From Mesostigma viride (Eukaryota > Streptophyta > Mesostigmatophyceae > Mesostigmatales > Mesostigmataceae), in assembly GCA_009746045.1 (NCBI GenBank), contig RPFO01000131.1, forward strand, positions 1,773,816 to 1,837,815: a stretch of DNA of 64,000 nucleotides, written 5' to 3'. Position 1 is the stretch's first letter. Each line of letters starts with the position of its first letter. Made by a program: the position numbers and the translations under genes. This document shows positions 11,136 through 27,816 of the stretch, piece by piece. A model generated the notes under the pieces. It did no database searches and had not been told where the DNA came from. It saw only the letters and a list, made by a program, of their open reading frames with translations.

Positions 11136-14100
11136 GTCCAAGAAAAGCTGCACATGCACAGTGCAAAGACAAGTACAAGGTATCGCAGCACGGTGCAATG
11201 GTTGGCAGGAGCCAACAGCCCGCGACACATAAAGTACTGCTGGAAAGGACGCCAAGTGGCGGCGGCTGGAAAAAATTGGCGCACACGATGTGGAAATCAG
11301 GGTTGGGCGCAAAAGGGTTTACGTTACCTGAACACGGGATTACGTTGACGTTATTACATGTGTTTTACGTTACGCTTTACGTAGGAAAAAAATGGGCACG
11401 TAATGCCTTTACGTGCGTCGTCCTTTACGTTGCCTTTCTACGTCATTTTACGCGTAAAAACGTACTGAAAGTGGACGTAACGTAAACCCGTGCGGGAATG
11501 TCGGCAGATAGTTGCAAGGTGAAGGGGCTCTAGTGAGCTTTGTAGGCCTAATGGCGCCGCGCCGCGTCGGCGCGGCGCCAGGTGGTGCACGGACAGCAGT
11601 GTCTAGCTTTTGGCTTTTTGCCATGGAAATGGTGGAAAGTTCATGAGCTCTTGCATGAGCTTTTGTGCGGTTTTACATATTTACGTCACGTTACGTCTTT
11701 ACGTTACGCACGTTAACCTTTGGCAAAGGCAACATCTAATTGTACCACTGCCAACCAATGCCTTCAAAAACGACAGGCATGATGAATCCTGTCGAGCAAG
11801 CATAAGAAGAGAACTGACAATACTACTGATATCCTACCCCAGCTGCTGGCAAGAGCTCTGAATAAACCGCAACATAAAAATCTTACCAATGTCATACCGT
11901 GATACCGTCCTTCTGACCACTCTCTTGACATCGATACACACTGACCACCGCCAGCGCCAATCATCACGCCGGGGCCCTGCAGTCAAAATGCAGTCAAAAT
12001 GAAAGAAGGTGGGAAAAGAAGCGCGGCTGGTGATAGCACCACATATCCTGCCCCAACCAGCAAGTGTGAATAAGCAATGAAGGGTTTCCTAGACCTGGGG
12101 AACGGTCACTGACACGCCAGGCGGGATAGACATGGAGAGGTTGTGCATTCCAGCACTTGAGGGAAACGGAGAATGGCTGCCCAAGGGTAAGACCAGTTAG
12201 CATCACGGCACCAGACGTGATCACAGTCTCACTCAACAGATGCTTGAAAAAAGACAAGTTTATAATTGAAATAATCACAATCAGCAAGCACTCCTGCTTG
12301 ATGGGCTCTCGCTCGACAATCCAACGTCGGGACCTGACCCAAAGCACGGCCGCTTTTATGCACACTCCTACATTCATCGACCTACAATGGACAACGCAGA
12401 AGAACCAAGACAGCTTGCAGGAAAGGGGGGAAACAAACAGCAACCCCGTTCGCCAGTTGCATGGTACAGCTATTGAAAGGTGATGGCGAGCACAGTCGCA
12501 GGCAACTCGCCTGGATTTCGGTCCGCCTGGCAACATTACAAGGCAATATCAATCTTCTAAGTGACACTCCATTGGCAGAAGCAACGATGCCAAGGAACAT
12601 TCGATAGTAATGCCGTCATTTGCTTGACTGCCTTGGAACATTCATGCACGGCAAACAGTACGGTAAGACTCAGGAGAAAATCCATGCCAATATGCCTGCT
12701 ATTGGATTGAAATCAACGCTTACTTGTACAATTATTGAAACAACAAGATATTGAAACATCAGTCTACACTCAGATAAATGTCCATGCCGGCCCCGTCACT
12801 TCCCGGAATAACTCCCCCGCGTTGGGGTTGGCCGCTGCTCTGTCTGCTCTCGCGTTGGGTTTAACAGCTGTTACCTGTCAGAGCTTTTGACTCTTACTTA
12901 ACGACAGCTCTACCAAACCGAAGCCACTATTTTTATAGCGATTGGCCCGTCGTTGTATCATCCCACCAGCCTGAGCCACTGCACGATTCATAAGAAGCAC
13001 TCCAACCAATCTCCTGGTGGCAGGTTGGGCCCCGGCAAAGGCCCCGGCCAATGCGACTTTTCGCGGACATAACTTTGCTCCCCTTGCGTAAATGCAGCCC
13101 GCCACCGGCCTTCATATAAGACACAATATAAACTTTGATCGACCATGCAACGTGAAGTGGCGAAGTCTCGATTTGCGCGCGACAGCGCAGTCATGGCATG
13201 CCCTGCTTTCCGCACCAAATTCCTCTGACGATTATAAAGAACACTTCCACTCTCATACTCGTCGTCCAGATTTGGCCCGTCGGAAGGGCGTCGGGCGAGG
13301 TAAAAGCGACCTTGCTACGATTGAAAATTCCATGGCGTTGTGCGAAATAATGGAGCCTTCCGTGCAATTTGGAGTGAAGAGCATTGCGTCAGGCCTGCAT
13401 CGATATCGGGCGCAGTGCTTCCTTGAAATGGCCCAAGTCTCAAGTTTGCGCGCGACAGCGGTTTTGTGCTATGCCCTGCTTCTCGCGCCAAATCCGCCCT
13501 CTGGCCCAGCGCGGCGCGTCCGGGCAAGTGCGGATACCTCGGCGTCACCCGCACCTGCGGCATCCCGCACTTGTGTCACCTCTCGGGTGTTGCTGCAAAT
13601 ACTGTACAGTAGTGGCTTCCGAAATATTCGCGCAGGGACCGTCCCCTTAACGGTTACCATCCTGGTTCCCCGGAAAGCGAAAACCCTGAAAAATTACCGT
13701 TGCTTCCCTATACTTTATATACTTTTTATAATATTCATATAGCTTTCAGTTCTGAACAGCTGGCATCTGACATAACCGCAGACAACGGACTGAAAGCAAA
13801 AATATTACATCCCAAGCTAGACCAGGTAGCCTCTCAAAGTTATTGCGTAACCGTACCAACCGACCGAAAACGAAATCGAAAGCCACTTCCAAGTCATGCC
13901 CATTGTAAAAAATGTGATTGCAAACTTGATTGCAGATGAATTACATTTTATTCCGTATTCAATATGGCACGTAACCACGCACGGCAAAAAAACCACGTAC
14001 CATGCACTTATATTTACTACACCGATCAAGTTCAGTCCACAAATAATTAAATGGCTTTCACGCATAAAAAAGCGGTGCTGGAAAAGTTTCAAGAAAAAAA

Positions 14101-14505
14101 TCATTCACATGCCGGTGGGGAAAAAAGGTTCAATTTTCAAGACGAAGTGGCGGCGCCGGTGTCAATATTGGAGTGCAAACATATACAGTGCATGGAGAAA
14201 ACGTGAACCGATCGAGCCATACGTACCCTTGGCATATTCTGCGTGTTGGATGTAATTTCGTTCTTAAGCAGTGATGGCCACGCAGCGCAAACACGTGAGC
14301 CGGTAGCTGATGCGCATATTGCGCAACAGTGCGGGGGAAAAGTTGTTATAAGCATATCTGATCCCGTAAAATTAAAAGAAGGATAACACGCCTGAGAACT
14401 GAGGGAGGAATATTAATTCATCTTTGCGCGCGTGAATTCTTTGCGTGACAGTCTTCACAAGCAGTCATCAGCTCCTCACAGTGTCTGACTTGCAGGATCT
14501 TTTAG
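11136..14505. other. Long stretch without a recognised gene
   Basis: Several open stretches exist (for example 12,157-12,483 and 13,092-13,742) but none has a motif, repeat-free codon pattern or splice structure that I trust. It contains TTACGT-rich text (11,340-11,480 and 11,680-11,720), a strong GC hairpin (11,552-11,580) and an imperfect 70-bp direct repeat (about 13,158-13,228 and 13,428-13,498, both with TTTGCGCGCGACAGCG-like cores). The last few hundred bases are the likely promoter side of the TTLL gene. Confidence 0.5.
11552..11580. repeat. Perfect 13-bp inverted repeat with 3-nt loop
   Basis: TGGCGCCGCGCCG (11,552-11,564) pairs perfectly with 11,568-11,580 around CGT. It is all G/C apart from the outer T-A pair, so it would make a very stable hairpin. 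No gene ends or starts nearby that would explain it. Confidence 0.8.
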
Positions 14506-15081
14506 ATGGTATCCTTCCACCATAAAGCTCCTTCGATCTCAAGGCTCGCGGCGCTCCTTCTGATACTCGTCGCTGTCTTTCCGCCACCATGTCAAGCCGA
14601 TGCGGTGCCAGCGGCAACCCAGCCAGCCGAAATGCTCGCCATCCAGCACACGGCATGCCGCTGCGCGGCATTCCTTGACAAGTTCTTGCTGCAGGCCGCC
14701 ACCCTGTTCGACCACCCTTTCTCCACCCCCGAGGAACGGTCATACGCCCGCAGCATCCTCCACATAACCCCCGGGGAAGCCGTCAACGAGCTCTGCAGGG
14801 GTGCCAGCCCGACCGGCCGCCCCCCTCCCCCCGCCCCCTGCCATGGCGTGTTCCACGTGAACGTCTTTGCCCACTCGTCCAAGTTCAACCTCACGGAGAC
14901 AGCCCCTGTGCCCTCCAAAGTCCTGATCAGCGACCTGTGCCGCAGGGGCTGGGTCTGGGTACCCCTAAAGGTGGCGGAGAAGTCCCACACTGCCCCGGCC
15001 CAGCTGCTGCTCTACGGCGTTCAGCCGTGCCCACTGACCGCACCGCGACTCATCTGGAATCGCAAAAGCGAGCCCGCAAAG

Positions 15082-15563
15082 GGCCGGGCCCACTTCAAAT
15101 GTTCCGCCGTCCAAGCCAAGTGTGTGACACTTTTTCGCTATTTTCGCAAAAAAAAAATAAAATTTCGCACGAGTTCGCGTGATTTTCGCGTGATTTTCGC
15201 AAAATTTTCACACATTTTCGCACGATTTCGCACGATTTCGCACAATTTTGCATGATTTCGCACAATTTCGCATGGATTTCAACCAAGGGTCGTTTTGGGG
15301 AGTGACGTTTGACAAAATTTCGCATGAATTCACACATCAAAATTTTTTACCGTCGACATTTTTCACATGAAATTTCGCACAATTTCAGCAAATTTCGCAC
15401 AAATTCGCACGATTTCAGCAAATTTCACACGATTTCAGCAAATTTCGCACAATTTCGCACGATTTCGCACGACGAATCACTCTGCAGAGTGACGATCGTC
15501 GAAAAAGTCAAAAAAACGACCAAAAGTGTCACACTTTTCGGAACATTTGAAGTGGGCCCGGCC
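15082..15563. mobile_element. 482-bp MITE in the TTLL coding sequence
   Basis: Ends are perfect 25-bp inverted repeats beginning GGCCGGGCCCACTTC. AAAG flanks it on both sides (15,078-15,081 and 15,564-15,567), a 4-bp target duplication. The interior is a degenerate minisatellite of TTTCGCAC-type units with no open frame. It introduces an in-frame stop (15,253-15,255) into the TTLL gene. Its 5' edge has no GT, so it does not look like a spliced introner. Confidence 0.85.
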
Positions 15564-17478
15564 AAAGCTGGAGTACCTCTCCGGCTTACCTTACCCCGGT
15601 GCCCGCCTCATCAACAACGTGCCCGATATTGTTGCGATCGCCGAGAAGGGGGTGTTCTGGGGCACCCTCGGAGAGTACGTGCGGACGCGCTCGCCCGCGT
15701 GCCAGAAAAAGGTCATGGGCCGGCTGGTCCCTGCCACATACAGGCTGGACCGGACCTCCGAGTGCGATGCTTTTTTCTCGAAGTTGAGGCGTGCGATGGC
15801 GGCGAAGAGTGGTTGCGCTGGATTAGGACAAATTGCGGAAGGCATCAGAAGTGTCCTAAATGAAAAGTTGGCAAACATGGTTTTTTTATGCCAGGAGCAT
15901 TTCAGAATATGTTTTAACAAGTTTTGTCAAGAAATTTTAATCAGCGCTTGTGTTTCAAGGAAAGTATTCCATGCTGTAATGCATATTTGCTATACACACT
16001 GTCTCCGACATGGCATCATGATTGAAGATGCTGAGATCCTATGATTATAATACATATAATGCATTCATAATTCATTGTCTGGCTGAAATAAACATCTTTC
16101 ATGCATGTATCAATATCAATTCAGTGGAGAGACCATGCTGAGTCCGGCAAAGTTTGCACGCGGGATTATGCCATGTATTAGGATCACAGGTGCCGCCAGG
16201 TCTGCTAGCTAACGCACAGGGTCGCGGCTTCGCGGCTTTGCGGAGTATGTTATATACCAACAATGCATGTGTTGGATCAAGCTCCCATGCGTCTCGACTG
16301 ATCACAACAAACTGAACCAAAGATGGATGCTACTTGGGAGCAACCGCAGTGGGCACCAATTGAATCAAGGAGCGGCAACGAGCATCATCGCCCCGCCTAA
16401 TGGCGACGGCAGCAGCTAGCTAGCTACGCGGTTTATAAAAACGCAATAGTGCCAGAAGCAAACAACGGTTCAGTGCATGAATCACGAGTGTGTCCGCAAT
16501 AGCACCGGTAGCAAGGATGATGTAAGACCGTGGCACTCGGGCAGTTACGGCACGCGGCAAGAGCAAATTGGCGCATAGTGGTTTAACGCATGTTCAATGG
16601 CCATTGCAAGTGCGCGAGGGTTGCAGCAACTATAGCACATTGCTTGCAGTGATGACAACGAGTCATAACATCATTGGTGACCCAGCCATTATAACTTCAT
16701 TGTAGTTGTCAAAGCATCAAATCAGTTGACTGATCAAATTTGGGAGATCCAAGTGCTAGCCATGCAGGGGAGCCAGCCATACAGGCCTGGAAATGCAACC
16801 CTGGCCCGGGCATCTGATCTAACCCAGTGGCTTCGAAGAGACATTGCCACTCCCTGTGGAATACTACGTCCCGACACCGCTTCAGTCACGCATGTCAGTA
16901 AAACCGGTTCGTCCCCTGCCTGGCACACAAGGCCGAGGCAGGTGGGAGGGAAGTAACGGTGAAACATAATAATGGTTTGGCATATATGCCACAAAATATG
17001 TCGGAGCCCAGCCCCCCGCAGGCCCCACCAGCCATGATGTGCAAGAATAAAAAACAGCGACACGTGAAGATGCAGCTAATAATGCTTGCAGCACCAGAGA
17101 CGTATTCCACGTGCAACCCCCCTCCTCAGCACTGGCCCCATCCATGATCCCTGGAATCGCAATGGGCAACCACGGAGCATAAGTGGCAGTAGCAAACACG
17201 GTAGCGTGAATGGCACGAAGGGAATGAGTTCAGGACAGTGGTACAACCGCAACAGCATATAACAGCCGCAACAGCAGGATAAAGACAAGAACAACACACA
17301 TTGTCAATTGTATATGGTAATATACAAGATATGTTGCCAGTGAATCCAATACGTGTCAGATCTATGCAGAAAGCCAGCCGGAGAAATGTCCATGGCACAC
17401 ATCACATATGAAGAAAGCAAAATTGCACGGCGACAAAAAAAAAAACTACTACCACGTGCTGATTGAAGACCAAGACGA

Positions 17479-21771
<4,293 letters not shown>

Positions 21772-22194
21772 TGTGCCTACTCCGTCAGCATTCTCCCTAT
21801 CTGTAAACGCAACAACCTGGATTCCCAACAGACTGCGATACTAGAAACTTCAAACCAAGGTACCTGGACGCAGCTACCCTACCATTACTACCTAGCCACA
21901 ACTGGTTATGTCACGTAGATTGGCCACCTCTAGTCTAGGTCCTGTCTGCTTCTGTCACCATTTAATAGCATCCGCATTTCATACCAATGATTCGTCCCCT
22001 GCAAAATTAATTCGCACAACAAACGCTACAGCAGATTATTAGCAGCCGGTTGTCTCACCTGCAGCACCTCTTTAAGACATTGTAATAGCACTGATGACAG
22101 CGTGGCGTTGCTTGACAGACAATCATCATGCCTTCGGCGTACCTCTCACGCACATCAGGTTACAGTGTACAGTTTAGGTCGAGCTACTGTATCG

Positions 22195-22745
22195 ATGCCT
22201 GGCCTCCGCTGGGGAAGCCTTGTCCGCGGAGATACGATGCCTGGCCTCGGCTGGGGAATATTGTATACGTTGCCTGCCTCGGCTACGGAAACCTTGTCCG
22301 CGGAGATACGATGCCTGGCCTCCGCTGGGGAAACCTTGTCCGCGGAGATACGATGCCTGGCCTCGGCTGGGGAATATTTTATAAGATTCCTACCTCGGCT
22401 ACGGAAACCTTGTCCGCGGAGATACGATGCCTGGCCTCCGCTGGGGAAAACCTTGTCCGCGGAGATACGATGCCTGGCCTCGGCAGGCTCGGCTGGGGAA
22501 TATTTTATAAGATTCCTGTGTCGGCTACGGAAACTTTGTCCGCGGAGATACGATGCCTGGCCTCCGCTGGGGAAAACCTTGTCCGCGGAGATACGATGCC
22601 TGGCCTCGGCAGGCTCGGCTGGGGAATAATTTATACGTTGCCTGCCTCGGCTATGGAAAAACCTGTCCGCGGCGATACGATGCCTGGCCTCCGCTGGGGA
22701 AAACCTTGTCTGCGATACTTGTCTGAGATACGATGCCTTGTACTA
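22195..22745. repeat. GATACGATGCCTGGCCTC minisatellite
   Basis: About a dozen imperfect units of 40-60 bp built from TTGTCCGCGGAGATACGATG and CTGGCCTCCGCTGGGGAA lie between the two divergent transposon genes, where their promoters should be. Confidence 0.8.
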
Positions 22746-22967
22746 GGAAACGGACACGAAGCCTGGCTTCGGAGATACTATAATGCCTGGGATCCGCAAC
22801 TGTCACCTCATTCAAACGCCGGATCTCCCGCCTGAGCCGGGGCTCCAGCCAGTGCCTCCGTCTTGGAATGAATTTAACGCCGGAAACGATGGTATTCGGT
22901 GCGGCTAAACGATTGTTGGCGATAATGCCGGAAGCAATGAGTAGTGCTGCGGAAAAGTGAGTAATAA

Positions 22968-25210
22968 ATGTCAGAGAGCAACGGTGATGCCTGCTTTGCA
23001 GGCGAAAAGTGTAGGAAATTGGGAGGCGGAGCATCCGAGGATGGCGTTTCTAAGGAGGAGCTCTTGAGTGGCGCCAATCACCCATGCAGTGGGTCGTGTG
23101 GAAAGCACGTCCATGGGATATGCACGGGGCTATTCAAGGACCCAAGTGCTGAAGAAGGGGCAGAATGGATGTGCCCCGAATGTTTTGCTGGGTCGTCCAA
23201 GCAAGACCAGGAAGCGACTCATCATGTCGGCAACAACCCACGTCCCCCCCTCCCGGCCGGCATCAACTTTAATGCTCCAGTTTCCGAGGATGACCTGGCG
23301 GGGATGGTAGATCTTCATAGTAATTTGGGCGGGAAGGGCAAGGTTGCCGGGGATAAAAAGGACCGTGACGACAAGAATGACAGTGACGACAAGATGGTCG
23401 ACAGTGGCGATGACGATCCGGCCAGCCGTGGTGCACACCTGGGTTCCTCCGACCTGACGGGGGACAATTCCATTGACAACGTGATGGAAAGTACCCCGGC
23501 CGACGAGCGTGGCAAAGGGTTCAGTCGCTCCGAGCTGGAGGATGCCAAGATGACATTGAAATTTCCTTCACCTGATCCACCGGTGCTCAAGACAATGCCG
23601 GTCCAAGGTCGAAATGAGAGCACCATATCTGTGGGGGGCGGGGTTCCTGGTTTTAGGGCCGAATGCGGGATCATGGCTCGGGCCGTCGTGAACCTTCACC
23701 CATGGAGGCAAAATGTCGGCATCATCTTGGGCGGCTGGAAAAACAAGACCATGAGCGCTCTGTTAGCCCGCGAAACGAAGAATTCGAGCTACAAGTCGTT
23801 GCTATGTTCGTTTACTCCTTCCATGACCAGGCCCGCACCCACCGGCATCCACTTCCACAACCAAGTGGCACTCATCGTGGCCAACAACCCTCCCAAGTGG
23901 TGCGATGTCCCTGGTGTAACGTTTCCGGGTAAATCCATCCCTGCAAACGCATGGAATGATGAAATGCAGGAGTGTTTGACGTGGGCCCAGGAGAACGAGC
24001 CCAATTTAGTTGCCCTGATGGGCAATGCGCCCGTCCCAAGCATCCTGCTCAGTAACGCATTCCCGCAGCGGGCCACGATGGATCTGTGTGGTTCTCCTGA
24101 TACGCCATCCCGAGAACGGCGGACACAAGACACCACCATGACCGATGCGGCACCGGCACCGCTCACGGATATCACCAACGCCGGGCTAGGGCGAGCGAAG
24201 CGAATCACCGCCAAGCAGGCCTTCCAGCCCCCCCCCCAGATGCCAAGAAGCGCCAGCCGGAGAAACGGCGCCCGGGGCCGCAGCCGTTGCAGGAGGCCCT
24301 GCCCGGCACAACGCGAGTACCAACAGAAGTGCAGGCACAACTGGAGGGTATGAAACAGCAGCAGGCCCAGCTTCTGCAAGAGGTCCAGCAGCAGCACCGA
24401 CAACTCCAGCAGCAGTTGCAGCAGCAACAACAACAGCAGCAACAACAGCAGCGGCTGCTGCTGCAGCAAATGCAGCAAATACAGCAACAGCAACAGCAGC
24501 CGCCGCCGCAGCAGCAACGACAGGGGAGGCGGCAGCAGCAGGCACCGGCAGCCGAGGCCCCGCCGCCAGAAGCCCTGCCACCACCAGCACCGGCGACAGC
24601 ACCGCCTTGCCTGCCACCACCAGCAGCCGTGCCGGCACCGCCTTATTACCCGCCACCACCGGCATCCACGGCGGCACCGCCTTATTACCCGCCGCCACCG
24701 GCACCCGCGGCGGCATCGCCTTATTACCAGCCGCCACCGGCACCCGCGGCGGCACCGCCTTATTACCAGCCGCCACCGGCACCCGCGGCGGCACCGCCTT
24801 ATTACCCGCCGCCACCGGCACCCGCGGCGGCACCGCTTTACCAGCCGCCACCGGCACCCGCGGCGGCACCGCCTTATTACCCGCCGCCACCGGCACCCGC
24901 GGCGGCACCGCTTTACCCGCCACCAACGGCAGCCGCCCAGGCACCGTATGCGCAGCCACCGGCACAAGCACTAGGATGGTACCAGCAGGTCCTGGCACCG
25001 GCAACCGCGCCGGCACCGTTGACGCAGCCACAGTATGCGCCGGCACCATACACGCCGGCACCATACGCGCAGCCACCAGCAACTGCAGCCGCGGGATGGT
25101 ACCAACAGCCACCGGCACCGGCGACATCAGCGGCTGCCGCTTGGCAGCAGCCTCCCTCGATGACATTGGCATGGCAGCCGGCACCATTGCCGCAACCTCG
25201 TTACTACTGA
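22968..25210 (+). CDS. Transposon accessory protein: PHD-like finger, polyQ and PPYY repeats (one-base break in C10)
   Basis: Starts at ATG 22,968 (MSESNGDACFAGEKC). Cysteines and a histidine at C9, C15, C40, C44, H49, C52, C69 and C72 (HVHGIC, WMCPEC) fit a C4HC3 PHD-type zinc finger. An Asp/Lys-rich stretch and a globular middle (RAVVNLHPWRQNVGIILGGW, NQVALIVANNPPKWCDVPG) follow. The frame is lost at the C10 run 24,228-24,237; one added C joins it to AKKRQPEKRRPG (NLS-like), a polyQ coiled-coil-like segment (about 24,350-24,530) and eight or so PPYYPPPPAPAAA repeats, ending with the TGA at 25,208-25,210 (747 residues). I know no named family for the middle part. A DNA- or chromatin-binding helper of transposition, or condensate-forming protein, is a guess from composition. 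Confidence 0.65.
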
Positions 25211-27816
25211 CCGTTTTCATGTGAAGCAACCGTTTCTTGATATGGCATTCCATTGACACTATATCTAGGCTATGTGTTGCACGGATGCAACATGCTATTA
25301 ATTATCTGGGCGTCCCGGTCATGGTAGGCTAGAGTATAATTTGTTCAAGAGGAACTCGGCGCAAAAGCCGCGGAGCTGTCTAGTCCAGGATATTGGACTG
25401 ATTGATAATAAGGGCGTTATTAGCCATGCACGCCCAACAATGTCTCTTTGGACATTTTAAAATATTATACATGCACCTTGGCCATTATAATTGGCGGCAT
25501 GTGTTAGCACCAATAGCTCTGACAGTACACCCAAGTGCATGCATGCTACATCACTACCTCAAAATTCATTGTTGGTATTGAAATGTTTCCATGCCCGGGG
25601 AGGACTTCATGCATTATGTGAGAAGATTGTATGAAATTACTGCATGGTACACTTCCCTGGCAAATACAATCACGTTCCGCGCATTAAAGTCATCGTGTCC
25701 ACGCTCATGCATTATATGGAAGTAAGCATGACATCATGAAGGGCACCGTCACGAGCATCACCCGGTAAATGTCCTGCAGGGTGGTACCAAATAGGTTGAA
25801 AACAGTTGAATACGTAGGGAATCAATGTCAGCCACATATTGGCCCGTAAAAGGGACCCAAATCAACTTATTATCTTGAGTCGGCATCAAAAGTGTCCTAA
25901 ATTTCGCAATTTGTCCTAATCCAGCGCAACAACTCGAAGTTTGACGGCATGGCGGCCCCAGAGGCTGCTGCGGTTGCGGCAGCGCGCGGGGATGTCCCGG
26001 TGACGGGCAAAGGTGGCAAGGGCCAGGGTGGCGGCGGTGCCGATGGCGGCCTGAGCCACAGCATGGGTGGGAACCACCAAGTGTGCCACGGCGGTGACAA
26101 TGGCCGGGCCAAGGGTGCTGGTGCCGGTGTTGGCGGTGATCATGCCGTTGGAGTCAGTGACCCCCACCAGGGCGGCGCTGGCGGGGCTGCGCGTGAGTGT
26201 TTCATTGGCGACGCGGCGCATGCGGGCTCGGCGAGCCATGCTGGCGATGTCAAGGGCGGGCCCTTAGCAGCCAGTGTCACAGCAAGGGAAGCGGCTCGGG
26301 GCTCTCGTGACGGGGCTAGTGTGGACAATAGCAGGTCGTTTGCACCCAATGTGGCAAGGGAAGGAGCTCAGGGGTTCCATCTGGGGCCCTTAGAATCGGG
26401 GCCATCGAAGCGCGGGGCGCAGGACTCCCATGATAACGTCGCGTCCAGTGAGCCCTGGTTCGTGGTCAAGAGGCGCAATGGCTGGGGATCGATCGGGACC
26501 TACTTTCTGGTGCCTTCGGCGCTGGATCCCCACACCCCGGGGGGCATGGGCACCCTGGAGGTGTACGAGATGGGCCGTAACTGCGGCCGCGGGGGGGGCA
26601 ATGCGACGGGCTCGTCCGGTAGCTCTGCGTACGGGATCGGTAGAGATCCGGATGGTGGTGCTTGGTCAGGCACCGGCCAGTGGAATGGAAGGGACAAGGG
26701 AGGAGCAGACGATGGGCAAGGAAATGGTCCGGTGGGCTCGGAGCACGTCGTGCAGCACTACGTGCGTGACCCGTTGCTGATTGACGGTTGCAAGTTTCAT
26801 ATTCGGATGTACGCGCTCGTGCTGTCGTTCGACCCGCCCGTGGTCCTGTTCTCGCACGAGGCCAACCTGTTCCAGGTGAACGTGAATCCCTATCAGCGGG
26901 GGAATGTGTCCGACATGGGCGGCCACGTGACGAATATTGTGACAGGCATCCCGGGGTACCCGCATGGGTATTTCTTGGACGAGCCTGAGGAGGTGTTTGG
27001 TCGCGCTGGCGGCCAGGAGAGCCGGTGTGTGCGTGAGCAGGGGCTCCGTGAATTGCAGGAGGGCGGTGATGGGGGCGTGGCCGAAGCTTTGCCAACCGAG
27101 CCACAGAAAAGTGAGTGCCAGGGAGATGGAATGGAGCCGGGTGCTCGGAGTATGAGCGAGATAGGCGCGATGACGCAGGGCAAGTTGAACGTCACGGAGA
27201 CGCTCATGCGAATAATCCGTGAGGCGCACGGTCGAGCGCATGCAGATTTCTGGGCGAAAAGCGAGGCCTCACTTGCGACAGACTTCACGTCGCCGTCCCA
27301 GGAGACCAAGATGGTGGTCCAGAAGTATCTGGTTGAGCTGGATGACGAGCTGGCGTCGCGCGGCCTGGCCCCCAAAGGATTCGTGAACGACACGCTGGTG
27401 CCCGACATGAAGCGTGCGATGGTGCTGGGCATGCGGGCGCTGTTGCAAAGCAGGGGGGCGGGTGTCCAGGGGGGGGGGGGTTCCGGCCCGAGTATTTCCA
27501 GCTGTTTGCATTTGACTTCATGCTGGACAGGTGGCTGCAGCTCATCTGGTTGGAGATGAACCGTAACCCGTTCAAGGTGCGTACGTCGACGCAATTGCTG
27601 GTCGATATGCTGGATGCGTCGCTGAAGCTGCAGGAGGCAAGGAGGCGTGGGATCTGGCCGCCGTCACCTGAGCCACACGGGCGGGGCAGGGAAGGAAATG
27701 CATCACATGGTTCGCCATCTCCCTCGGTCGCAAAGGTGCTGGGCTTGCCCGAAGGGGGCCACCTGGAGGTTCTTATTGATGGGGACTGGGACATGGGGAG
27801 CGTGGAGGGTTGCTAG

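Noticed and set aside
13092-13742. 216-codon open frame
   Set aside because: No motif, contains an imperfect direct repeat in its middle, and opposite-strand frames are equally open.
15090-15255. Phe/Arg-rich C-terminus of the first TTLL segment (FRTSSRDFRVIF and so on)
   Set aside because: It is a translation of the MITE interior, not native TTLL sequence.
15082-15567. Reading the MITE as a spliced introner
   Set aside because: The 3' edge AAAG could be an acceptor, but the 5' edge has no GT or in-phase GC donor at the matching place.
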